NCBI GenBank assembly: GCA_948794795.1
Contig: CAQGLR010000042.1
Location: 1-33,621 of the forward strand
Source of the DNA: an uncultured Lachnospiraceae bacterium
Lineage (GTDB): Bacteria > Bacillota > Clostridia > Lachnospirales > Lachnospiraceae
Reading direction: 5' to 3'
Length of the DNA: 33,621 bases
The translations under genes and the position numbers were made by a program. The notes beneath the pieces were generated by a model. It saw nothing but the letters and a program-made list of their open reading frames with translations, was not told the origin of the DNA and made no database searches. The number at the start of each line of letters is the position of its first letter. Positions within the stretch are counted from its first letter, which is position 1. This document shows, in pieces, positions 8,015 to 15,677 of this stretch.

Positions 8015-8242
8015 TTTAAGTTTCCCCATTTTTTAGTATATAAGTTATGTGGCTCTGGCAATTCCAAATGTTTACCAACCGCAGCACGTTTTCACTTGGA
8101 TGGATACGCAGTGGTGCATAAAGCCTTAAAAAACAAGGCTTAAGCACCAGCGTATCCATAACAGCTGCTTTTTGGTAAAACATTTGGAAATTGCCAGAGT
8201 AATATAGTCTTTGTGCAATTTGAAAAATGGGGAAACTCAAAA
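8015..8242. repeat. Palindromic element, copy 1
   Basis: This 228-bp stretch is one long imperfect inverted repeat. Outer arms: AAGTTTCCCCATTTTTT at the left and AAAAATGGGGAAACTC at the right. Inner arms: CTCTGGCAATTCCAAATG and CATTTGGAAATTGCCAGAG. The core pairs GGATACGC with GCGTATCC, then TGGTGC (8112-8117) with GCACCA (8144-8149), then AAGCCTT (8121-8127) with AAGGCTT (8135-8141) around the loop AAAAAAC. It lies downstream of the ABC permease gene and upstream of the lipoprotein gene. Related copies are at 25092, 26388 and 31763. No transposase is present. The remainder of 7907-8349 holds no gene that I can see. Confidence 0.85.
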
Positions 8243-8349
8243 TTTTCCTCTTTTGAGCAGGACAAACGTATACAAGACAGGTATACAGTATTACTATAAT
8301 TCCATTTAAAACAGACAACCACTTTATAATATTATGGGTTTTAAATGTC

Positions 8350-9576
8350 CTACACAGCCTGGTGTTTCTTAAATCCCAGTTTTGCAAATGGAAGCATAAT
8401 TAAAGTTAAAACCACATATAAAACTGCTCTTACAGAAAATATATTAAAAACAAAACTTCCAAACTGGTATGAAATATATTTACCAATTTCAGGCATAACA
8501 GCACGGTAAGGCAATAAAAACAATACCAGGTTATATACCCCTGTTGTTCCATTTGGTGTAAGGAACACTGGAATAAAAAGAACAGGCACAAGTACAGCTA
8601 ATACAAGATATGAGGTTTTCATTTTTGATGACAGGAGAAGTGTAAAACTTACCATTGCAAATAATATTAAATAAATAACCCCAATGCTTATAAGCGCTGC
8701 CTGAAGAAATGTAAATGGATAAGGGATTGTTATATTAGCAATTTGTATAGGAAGTGCCCATCCATCTGTACCAAATGCTGCAAATATTATTCCATATGCC
8801 AGTACAACATGAAGAGTAAAAGCTATTATTCCAAATAAAAATGATGAAATAATTTTGGCTGTTACTAATTTCGTTTTACCATATTTCCCTGATAAAATTA
8901 TAGAATCAGTACCTGCCTGGTACTCACCAGAAAATACGGGTGCAATTACAATACAGACTGCTAATATTGCAAAAATTAAAAGTTCAAAACTGCTTATAAT
9001 AATTTCCCAGCTTCCATAATATCCATATTGAAATGGTGTACCTGGTTTTTCTGCCATACTGCTCCAATATTCTTTCTGGCAGGCAGATAAATTGCCAGAT
9101 GGGTCATCCAATAAAGTTTTAATTTTTAATTTTACTGCCTGGTAAAAATTTGCACCATTTTTAATATCTAAATTACGGAATTTATTATAACCTAATGTCC
9201 CATCCGGGCTGTCATAAGCTTTTGAAATTGTATTAAGTAATTTTTCCCTTGGTGCAATGCTGTTCCAGTAAGCATCTCCTATTAGAAACTGTTCATTCCC
9301 GTCATATCCAATATTATCTGGGTTTTTAAAAAGCTGCTGTACCTCAAGAATTGTTTTAGTAATATATTCTTCAGACAAAGAAACAGACAAATCCTTGTAC
9401 TGGTCTTTTTCATAAGCTATACCTGCTAGTCCTTTTATTACACCATTTTCATTATAAACCTGGTATTGTATAATTTGTATTCCAAATAATAATGCTGTTA
9501 AAATAAAACTGGCTGCCATAATAATAATTGTAGATTTTTTGCGCAATATTTTCAAAAATTCGTATTTAATTAACAT
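8350..9576 (-). CDS. ABC-2 type transporter permease
   Basis: The protein has a first membrane segment near residues 15-37, a large extracytoplasmic region (about 40-195) and then five further hydrophobic segments, the layout of ABC-2 permeases such as those of bacitracin or lantibiotic immunity systems. GEYQAGTDSIILSGKYGKTKLVTAK (split at its middle) is the typical cytoplasmic coupling region after the second membrane segment. I start at the ATG at 9576 (MLIKYEFLKI, 408 residues) because GGAGG lies nine bases upstream, inside the end of the ATPase gene; the start at 9606 has no ribosome-binding site. It overlaps the ATPase gene by 11 bases. The substrate is unknown. Confidence 0.88.
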   Translation of the reverse strand: MLIKYEFLKILRKKSTIIIMAASFILTALLFGIQIIQYQVYNENGVIKGLAGIAYEKDQYKDLSVSLSEEYITKTILEVQQLFKNPDNIGYDGNEQFLIGDAYWNSIAPREKLLNTISKAYDSPDGTLGYNKFRNLDIKNGANFYQAVKLKIKTLLDDPSGNLSACQKEYWSSMAEKPGTPFQYGYYGSWEIIISSFELLIFAILAVCIVIAPVFSGEYQAGTDSIILSGKYGKTKLVTAKIISSFLFGIIAFTLHVVLAYGIIFAAFGTDGWALPIQIANITIPYPFTFLQAALISIGVIYLILFAMVSFTLLLSSKMKTSYLVLAVLVPVLFIPVFLTPNGTTGVYNLVLFLLPYRAVMPEIGKYISYQFGSFVFNIFSVRAVLYVVLTLIMLPFAKLGFKKHQAV

Positions 9577-10456
9577 GTAATTTTTCCTCCTTTGCTTCCT
9601 CTCCAAAATAATATAAAAACAAATCTTCTAAACCTGGCTCTACAATAACAGCACCAGGGGCTGGTGGCTCTCTGTTTACAATACGCAGACGTACCATATT
9701 ATTTTCATGGTGCAGGTTTACAACAGAAAACTGCATGTTATACATGTCTGCTTTACTCTCTGGAACCAGCACTTCCCATACTTTGCCTTTTATACCACAG
9801 GTAACAGACCCCATTGGTTCCTGTAATATAATTCTGCCATTTTTCATTATTAAAATTGTATCTGCAATATAAGAAACATCAGATACAATATGTGTTGACA
9901 GAATAACAATTTTTTCTTTTGCAAAACCTGAAATAAGGTTGCGGAAACGCACCCGTTCTTTAGGGTCAAGTCCTGCAGTTGGCTCATCTAATACCAGTAC
10001 AGACGGATTATCCAGCTCTGCCTGTGCAATTCCTAAGCGTTGTTTCATTCCACCAGAATATGACTTTATTTTTTTGTCTGCAATATCCTGCAGGTTAACC
10101 ATATATAATAGTTCTTCTGTCCTGGATTTTGCCTTTTTTTTATCCAGTCCTTTTACTGCTGCCATATATAACATAAATTCACGTGCAGTAAAACCAGGAT
10201 AAAACCGGCAATCCTGTGGCATATAACCTAAATTTGCATAGTACCGTTCCCCTAGTTCCTGTTGTGTTTTCCCATTTAGGCGGATATTACCAGAAGTGGC
10301 TTTAAGTACACCACAAACCATCCTCATAAGTGTTGTTTTTCCTGCTCCATTTGCCCCAAGCAGCCCATATACTCCAGGTACCAAATGTAGGTTTATATTA
10401 TCAACAGCACACTTTTTTCCATAATGTTTACTAAGATTTTGTAATTGTAATTCCAT
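9566..10456 (-). CDS. ABC transporter ATP-binding protein
   Basis: This 296-residue ATPase has Walker A GANGAGKT (34-41), Q-loop near QD at 80-81, signature SGGMKQR (133-139), Walker B LVLDEP (153-158) and the switch histidine H188. The C-terminal 70 residues form the extra domain seen in CcmA/bacitracin-type exporters. GGAGG lies six bases before the ATG. With the overlapping permease it forms a two-component exporter or membrane-remodelling transporter. The neighbouring divergent lipoprotein and the two-component system about 1.1 kb away could be functionally linked, but nothing in the sequence proves this. Confidence 0.93.
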   Translation of the reverse strand: MELQLQNLSKHYGKKCAVDNINLHLVPGVYGLLGANGAGKTTLMRMVCGVLKATSGNIRLNGKTQQELGERYYANLGYMPQDCRFYPGFTAREFMLYMAAVKGLDKKKAKSRTEELLYMVNLQDIADKKIKSYSGGMKQRLGIAQAELDNPSVLVLDEPTAGLDPKERVRFRNLISGFAKEKIVILSTHIVSDVSYIADTILIMKNGRIILQEPMGSVTCGIKGKVWEVLVPESKADMYNMQFSVVNLHHENNMVRLRIVNREPPAPGAVIVEPGLEDLFLYYFGEEAKEEKLHVN

Positions 10457-10507
10457 ATAAAACCTCCTGTATGTTTTTATAAAAATAAAATATTTCTTTT
10501 ATACCTG

Positions 10508-10521
10508 ACAGTATAAACTGT
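10508..10521 (-). promoter_or_regulatory. Small palindrome upstream of the ABC operon, possible operator
   Basis: ACAGT-ATAA-ACTGT is a perfect 5-bp inverted repeat 52-65 bases upstream of the ATPase start. It lies near promoter-like hexamers on the minus strand (TTAACA and TATAAA-like), which are not well enough spaced to call. It could bind a dimeric regulator. Confidence 0.25.
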
Positions 10522-10669
10522 TAATCTTAGGCTGGGCTTTTCTGTATCTTAAGTTAACCTTAAATTTATATAACGGGAAATATATTTTAATAATTACTTT
10601 TAATAAATGTATCTGGATTAAATACTGTACAAATATATAATTTTGGAAATTTAAGGATACTTATTAAAT

Positions 10670-10699
10670 TTGACATAACTAATGTATTAATGTTAAAAT
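10670..10699 (+). promoter_or_regulatory. Sigma-A-like promoter of the plus-strand lipoprotein gene
   Basis: TTGACA (10670-10675) and TAAAAT (10694-10699) are separated by 18 bases. Transcription would start near 10706, giving a leader of about 125 nt before the lipoprotein ATG. Confidence 0.55.
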
Positions 10700-10731
10700 A
10701 GAATGGTTTTAAAACAAACACAGGAGTAAAG

Positions 10732-10794
10732 TTTCTGCAAGCAGACCTGCATTATACAGACCTGCTTGCATATTCTCCTTTTCCTTTGCAGAAA
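10732..10794 (+). promoter_or_regulatory. Structured 5' leader with competing hairpins
   Basis: TGCAAGCAG (10736-10744) can pair with CTGCTTGCA (10762-10770). The overlapping TTTCTGCAA (10732-10740) can instead pair with TTGCAGAAA (10786-10794). CAGACCTGC also occurs twice, at 10742 and 10757. The first hairpin is followed by a pyrimidine-rich tract. This resembles an attenuator or regulatory leader, but matches no riboswitch class I know. Confidence 0.35.
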
Positions 10795-10831
10795 TAAAAT
10801 AAATAAAACAATTTAATAAGAGGGAGATAAC

Positions 10832-11482
10832 ATGAGAAAGAAATTATTTATAGTATTATTAACTTCATCAATTATTTTTTCGGGTTGTGGTGGTAAGTCT
10901 GGTACCAGTACATCCAGCACTACAGATTCTAAAACTGCTTCTTCTTTAAATACAGAAGCACCACAAGATACTTCATCATCAGATGGTTTGGATGATTTAG
11001 AATCAATTGGTGATGTTAAAGTTGAAAAGGACCTTTTTTCTGTAGAACTTAAAATACCAGCAGATTTTATGGGTGAAACTACACAGGAAGAACTGGACAA
11101 GACTGCTAAAGAACATGGATACCAGTCAATTACCCTTAATGATGATGGCAGTGCAACTTACATAATGACAAAAGCACAACATGAAGAACTTATGCAGGAA
11201 ATGGTTCAAAATATAAATTCAGAACTAGAAAAAATGATTGGTTCAGAAGACTATCCTAATTTTACAGAGATAAAAGCAAATGATGATTTCACTTCATTTG
11301 AGATTAGGACAAAATCTAAAAAACTAGATTTAAACGAATCAATATCAAGCCTTGTTTTTTATACATTTGGCGGAATGTATAATATATTTAATGGCACAAA
11401 AGCAGACAATGTCCATCTTGATTATATAAACGACAAAACAGATAAAATTATTGAATCTTATGATTCAAGCAAATCCCAGTAA
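10832..11482 (+). CDS. Putative lipoprotein of unknown function
   Basis: The N-terminus is a signal peptide with lipobox FSGC at residues 16-19, followed by a Ser/Thr-rich linker (about 20-50) typical of surface lipoproteins. The rest of the 216-residue protein is acidic, with helix-prone segments around 95-135, and has no domain I recognise. It is one of only two plus-strand genes to the right of the RT. GAGGGAG precedes the ATG. It has its own promoter and structured leader upstream and a strong hairpin terminator downstream, so it is a monocistronic unit between a transporter operon and a two-component system. It may be sensed or controlled by one of them; that is inference. Confidence 0.75.
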   Translation: MRKKLFIVLLTSSIIFSGCGGKSGTSTSSTTDSKTASSLNTEAPQDTSSSDGLDDLESIGDVKVEKDLFSVELKIPADFMGETTQEELDKTAKEHGYQSITLNDDGSATYIMTKAQHEELMQEMVQNINSELEKMIGSEDYPNFTEIKANDDFTSFEIRTKSKKLDLNESISSLVFYTFGGMYNIFNGTKADNVHLDYINDKTDKIIESYDSSKSQ

Positions 11483-11504
11483 CAGTTATATTTAACTACA
11501 TAAT

Positions 11505-11532
11505 TTTGGCAAGAGTACAAGCTCTTGCCAAA
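11505..11532 (+). terminator. Intrinsic terminator of the lipoprotein gene
   Basis: TTTGGCAAGAG pairs with CTCTTGCCAAA (11 bp, 6-nt loop), followed by TATCTTTT. It lies 22 bases after the lipoprotein stop; the convergent histidine-kinase transcript may also use it. Confidence 0.65.
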
Positions 11533-11599
11533 TATCTTTTAATCTATACAAAACCTTTATAATTAATATAATAGTATTTTTAAATAATATAAGTTTAAT

Positions 11600-13012
11600 C
11601 TATTGTTTAACAGGAAGTAAAACAGTAAATTCTGTACCTTGTCCAATATTGCTTTTCACAGAAATACTTCCTCCATGAAGTGTTATAACCTGTTTTGCAA
11701 CTGCAAGCCCAAGACCACTGCCTTCTGGTTTTTCTTCTGTATTTGTGCCCCTGTAATACCTGTTAAATGCTTCTTCTTGTTCCTCAATACCCATCCCTCT
11801 TCCATTATCACTTACAATAACAGATACTTTACCAGATTTAGTTAAGTTTACAATAACTTTTACTTCTGTTTCTAAAGGATTATGTGTAAGGGCATTTACA
11901 ATAAGATTGCTAATTGCACGGCGCAACAAACCAGTATCTGCGCAAATTATTATTTCCTCTATACTGCTTTCAAATTCTATCTTACGGTTGATAAATACAG
12001 GGTCGTTCACAATATCAATAACTATCTCCCTTATATAACGGATAAATTTTATTTCACAAGGATTATACGGCATTACACCAGATTCCAGCTGGTAAACTAT
12101 TTTTAAATCATTAACCAGCTTTTCAACATGGCATGTATTTTTTAAAATAATTCCTGCATATTCCTGCACAGCTGCCATATCTTGTATATTACTGCCTGCA
12201 AGCAGTTCCGCATAACCTTTAACTGGGGAAAGAGGCGTTTTTAAATCATGTGTAATATTAGTAATCCATTCTCTCCGTGTCTTTTCTGTATCTTTCTTAA
12301 CTTTATCACTACTACAGATTTCTACATACATTTTATTAAGTTCTTTATATATTCCACTAAATATACCTTTTTCTGGAAGCCTGGAATAAGAACGGAGTGT
12401 TATATTATTAATTCCCTTTGTAATCTTTCCAAGATGTCTTGTAAGCCAGAAACCATATACAAAGACAAATATTATAACTAAAGCTGCTGATAAACATATA
12501 CCCATATGGAAAACAGGAAAAAGACGCCCAGCATTTTTTCCATTATAATACAACATATATTTTCCTATATCATAAGGAAAACCAACCAGATAACTCCAGG
12601 TCTTGCCAGAATCTTCAAAACAGCTGGTAAAAACTGTGTTGCCATTTCTGTAGTCACTTGTAACCAGTTTTATCAGTTCTGATGCAGAATAACTTATAGG
12701 AAATCCAGCAGGTTTATTATGGGAAAATATTTCTTTTCCTGTTTCATCAATAACCTGTATCCATAACCCATACTCATCTAACCGTTCCAGTGCTATATCT
12801 TCTATCTTAAGGTTTCCGTTATTATTTTCCATCCACACTGAGAAATTATTTGTAAATCTATCAGGCCAGTAAGCTAAACTTATGCCATCTGGCTCAGGTA
12901 TGCCAAAAATATAATAAAATAAACAAATAGCAGAAACTATTACTATAAAACCTAAAACTGCCACAAAAATAAATATTCTTAGAAATGGATTAACATTAGT
13001 TTTATTTTTCAT
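11600..13012 (-). CDS. Sensor histidine kinase
   Basis: The 470-residue kinase has a membrane segment at about 11-36, an extracytoplasmic domain of about 130 residues, a second membrane segment at about 166-190, and a linker with HAMP-like length. The phospho-acceptor histidine is H255 in ITHDLKTPLSP. The ATPase domain shows an N box (NLIVNALTHNP), DNGRGMG and GSGLGLAVAKQ. It overlaps the response-regulator gene by 11 bases and is its cognate partner. The extracytoplasmic sensor region has no recognisable named fold. The signal is unknown; nearby candidates for control are the ABC transporter and the lipoproteins. Confidence 0.95.
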   Translation of the reverse strand: MKNKTNVNPFLRIFIFVAVLGFIVIVSAICLFYYIFGIPEPDGISLAYWPDRFTNNFSVWMENNNGNLKIEDIALERLDEYGLWIQVIDETGKEIFSHNKPAGFPISYSASELIKLVTSDYRNGNTVFTSCFEDSGKTWSYLVGFPYDIGKYMLYYNGKNAGRLFPVFHMGICLSAALVIIFVFVYGFWLTRHLGKITKGINNITLRSYSRLPEKGIFSGIYKELNKMYVEICSSDKVKKDTEKTRREWITNITHDLKTPLSPVKGYAELLAGSNIQDMAAVQEYAGIILKNTCHVEKLVNDLKIVYQLESGVMPYNPCEIKFIRYIREIVIDIVNDPVFINRKIEFESSIEEIIICADTGLLRRAISNLIVNALTHNPLETEVKVIVNLTKSGKVSVIVSDNGRGMGIEEQEEAFNRYYRGTNTEEKPEGSGLGLAVAKQVITLHGGSISVKSNIGQGTEFTVLLPVKQ

Positions 13013-13700
13013 ATGGGTCTTCCAGTTTATAGCCTAAACCTTTCATTGTAATAATATATCCTGGGGCGGCTGGGTTGTCTTCTATTTTCTCACGTAAATG
13101 GCGTATATGCACCATTATTGTATTATCACAACCAGAACTTTCTTCGCCCCATATTGCTTCATATAACCGTTCACGGCTTATTACACGTCCCTTATTTTCT
13201 GCCAGGTATTGTAGTATTTCAAACTCCTTTGCAGTTAATTCTACAGGTATATTCCTTTTTGTTACCATACAGCCTTCTGGGTCAATCACAAGTCCGCCAA
13301 TTTTAAAATTCTTTGATGGGTTTTGTTTATATCCGGCACGGCGTAACTGCGCTTTTACCCTGTAAGCTACTTCTTTAGGGCTGAATGGTTTTGTTACATA
13401 ATCGTCTCCTCCAACAGCAAGACCAAGTATCTTATCAAGCTCATCATTTTTGGAGGAAAGGAATAAAACTGGACAAAGAGAAAATTCACGTATTTGTTTA
13501 CAAACTTTATATCCGTCAATGTCTGGAAGCATAACATCCAGAATAATAATATCAGGCTTAGTTTCTTTACAGGCTTTCACAGCAGAAAACCCGTTACTAA
13601 TTTTAATAATATTATAATATCCTTCTATATTTAAAGCCTTTTCAATTAAGTCTAAAATATCTGGTTCATCATCAACAATCATAATTCTGTATTCATCCAC
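13002..13700 (-). CDS. OmpR-family response regulator
   Basis: The receiver domain (1-120) has the acidic pair D10/D11, the phosphorylation site D55 in IIILDVMLPD and K104 in VTKPFSP. The C-terminal winged-helix domain (about 130-228) ends with HIRHLREKIEDNP and GYKLEDP, the usual OmpR/PhoB pattern. The length (232) is standard. A GGAG-type site precedes the ATG. The gene comes first in the pair, with the kinase overlapping its end. No target operator can be assigned from the window. Confidence 0.96.
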   Translation of the reverse strand: MDEYRIMIVDDEPDILDLIEKALNIEGYYNIIKISNGFSAVKACKETKPDIIILDVMLPDIDGYKVCKQIREFSLCPVLFLSSKNDELDKILGLAVGGDDYVTKPFSPKEVAYRVKAQLRRAGYKQNPSKNFKIGGLVIDPEGCMVTKRNIPVELTAKEFEILQYLAENKGRVISRERLYEAIWGEESSGCDNTIMVHIRHLREKIEDNPAAPGYIITMKGLGYKLEDPYEK

Positions 13701-13766
13701 AAATTTACATCTCCATTTTGTCCTATATATTTATAGCAAGTCCCATAACTATATACCAGCCATGCA

Positions 13767-15515
13767 TTATGATGCCTGCTGTTTCTTTAACAGCTCAAAA
13801 AATTCTTCTTCTGGCATAGGCTTCGCATAATAATATCCTTGTACCTGGTCACATCCAATACTTTGCAAAAGCTCTATCTGGTCTTTAGTTTCTACACCCT
13901 CTGCAAGAAGCCCAAGGTCAAGTTTATCTGCCATTGAAACTACTTGTTCCAGTATAAGCCTTCCCTTACCTGAAACCATCATATTCTCCATAAACTTCTT
14001 GTCAAGTTTTATAACATCAAATGGAGTTTCAAGAAGTATATTTAATGAAGAATAACCGCTTCCAAAATCATCCATAAGCAATGTAAAGCCCTCTTCTTTT
14101 AACTGTAAGGCTTTTAAGCTTACCTGCTGGTCATCTGCAGTTTCTGTTATTTCAAGTTCAAGCAGGTTTTTAGGTATATTATTATTCTTTATCATATCTG
14201 AAAGTACATGTATACATTCATCATCCCTCAGGTGTACCCTTGATACATTTACTGAAACTGGACATGTCATAATCCCAGCATCTTCACATTTCCTAATAAA
14301 CCGGCATGCCTCAGCCCATATGTAGTAATCAACTTTCCTGATAAACCCGTTTTCCTCAATAATTGGAATAAACTGGTCTGGGAAAATCATGCCACGTTCA
14401 GGATGGCGCCATCTTACAAGGGCCTCAGCCCCTATAATTTCATTTTTGGCAATACTGTATTTAGGCTGGAGATACATCATAAACTGTCTCTCTGAAATTG
14501 CTGCCTGCATATTTTCTTCAATAAACTTTCTGTTATATAAAGACTCCTTAAATTGTTCTTTATAAAATAAAATATTAGCCAGTATATTATTCTTGGCAGC
14601 TTTCCTTGCCATAGCCGCCCTGTCCTCCATCTGGCGCAGTTCCATCCTCTTATCTTCTACTGTATATACACCATAGGACAGCTGCAGTTTTACATCCTTA
14701 AAATTACTTATCTTCTGGTCAAGATTTTGTATAAAGCTTATAAGCCATTCTTCACTGTCATATTCTGTCACTATCATAAATACATCACTTCTAAGGTTTA
14801 CAAAATATTGTTCATCACTACAATGGATGCCCAGCTGTTTTTTAATGAAATCTAAAATTTCATCACCAAATTTTTCACCGTATAAATCATTTACAATTTT
14901 AAATTTACGTATATCAAACTGTATAAAAGCAACTTCTTTTGTAGCAGATAGTAAAAGATTGTTGACATTTCTCCTGAAACGGCGCAGCTTGCTTACACTT
15001 TTAATAATGCTTTGCATTTCATTATTCTCTGGTATATCTTCTAAATCTATGCTGCTCTCTGTTATATCCTTAAGATAAGAAGAAAGCATTTCTTCTAATA
15101 TTTCAATACTTATATTAAGTGCATTCGGACATTTTTTTAAAATAAGCCCTTCTTTGCGTATAGCTGCCATTCCGTCTGGCATTGAAATATCCTGTCCTAA
15201 AATATCCCGGCAATTAGTCATACCACCCATGCCTTCTGTAAAACGTTTTATAAATTCATCTGTCTTTTTATTGCCATATATCTCTAATTCCCTGTCCTGT
15301 GAATCATAAAAACCCATTGCCATGCCAAGTACAAGAAGTGATGCTGTAATACAGCCACATATCCCTCCCTGGCGCATTCCTCCGCCAAAGCATGTACTTA
15401 TTTTAAATGCAGTTTTTAAATCTAATCCAAAATCGTCTGCAAATGCTCCAAATAATGCCTGTGAACAATGGTACTGCTGCTGCAGAAGGTGCTCCGCTTT
15501 TTCCCTATGTGTCAT
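13767..15515 (-). CDS. C_GCAxxG_C_C domain fused to degenerate GGDEF and EAL domains
   Basis: Residues about 1-145 are a C_GCAxxG_C_C redox-type domain with cysteines C17, C42, C53, C55, C102 and C129 (CSQALFGAF; FGGGMRQGGICGC). Then comes a GGDEF-like fold (about 190-310) in which the catalytic signature is replaced by LRSDVF (241-246), so it should not make c-di-GMP. The EAL domain (about 335-578) keeps EAL (364-366), ELEITET, DDFGSGYSSL, IKLDKKF, AEGVET and QGYYYAKPMP, so it should hydrolyse c-di-GMP. No membrane segment is seen, so it is cytosolic. I start at the ATG at 15515, which has GAGGT upstream; an ATG four codons earlier has none. A cysteine-rich sensor controlling a phosphodiesterase is an attractive inference. 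Confidence 0.88.
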   Translation of the reverse strand: MTHREKAEHLLQQQYHCSQALFGAFADDFGLDLKTAFKISTCFGGGMRQGGICGCITASLLVLGMAMGFYDSQDRELEIYGNKKTDEFIKRFTEGMGGMTNCRDILGQDISMPDGMAAIRKEGLILKKCPNALNISIEILEEMLSSYLKDITESSIDLEDIPENNEMQSIIKSVSKLRRFRRNVNNLLLSATKEVAFIQFDIRKFKIVNDLYGEKFGDEILDFIKKQLGIHCSDEQYFVNLRSDVFMIVTEYDSEEWLISFIQNLDQKISNFKDVKLQLSYGVYTVEDKRMELRQMEDRAAMARKAAKNNILANILFYKEQFKESLYNRKFIEENMQAAISERQFMMYLQPKYSIAKNEIIGAEALVRWRHPERGMIFPDQFIPIIEENGFIRKVDYYIWAEACRFIRKCEDAGIMTCPVSVNVSRVHLRDDECIHVLSDMIKNNNIPKNLLELEITETADDQQVSLKALQLKEEGFTLLMDDFGSGYSSLNILLETPFDVIKLDKKFMENMMVSGKGRLILEQVVSMADKLDLGLLAEGVETKDQIELLQSIGCDQVQGYYYAKPMPEEEFFELLKKQQAS

Positions 15516-15533
15516 ATTATACCTCATTTCTAT

Positions 15534-15597
15534 AGCTGGCAGTGCCAGCTTTTATTTACCAGAAATGGCACCGCCCATAAGCAGTACCCATTCTGGT
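15534..15597 (-). promoter_or_regulatory. Two hairpins upstream of the EAL-fusion gene
   Basis: On the minus strand a long imperfect hairpin (15558-15597) pairs ACCAGAA with TTTCTGGT and continues through GGTAC/GTGCC to the loop TTATGG. It is followed by a short palindrome AGCTGGCA/TGCCAGCT (15534-15550), ending about 18 bases before the start codon. There is no minus-strand T-run after the large hairpin, so a leader structure is more likely than a simple terminator for the SNF2 gene. It matches no c-di-GMP riboswitch consensus that I know. Confidence 0.35.
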
Positions 15598-15677
15598 CTT
15601 ATATATTAACGGCCTCTTTTAAATAATATTTTATCATACATGTAAACGGTTGTGAAGCAAAACAAACCTTGTATACA

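Noticed and set aside
8016..8387. Minus-strand frame of 123 residues across palindromic copy 1, and a similar one at 25149-25373
   Set aside because: Both frames simply run through the palindromic repeat arms and part of the neighbouring gene, and share residues such as TQRLYYSG only because the DNA repeats are similar.
11483..11600. A small RNA gene between the lipoprotein and the histidine kinase
   Set aside because: The only structure is the 11-bp terminator hairpin; no promoter is visible in the gap.
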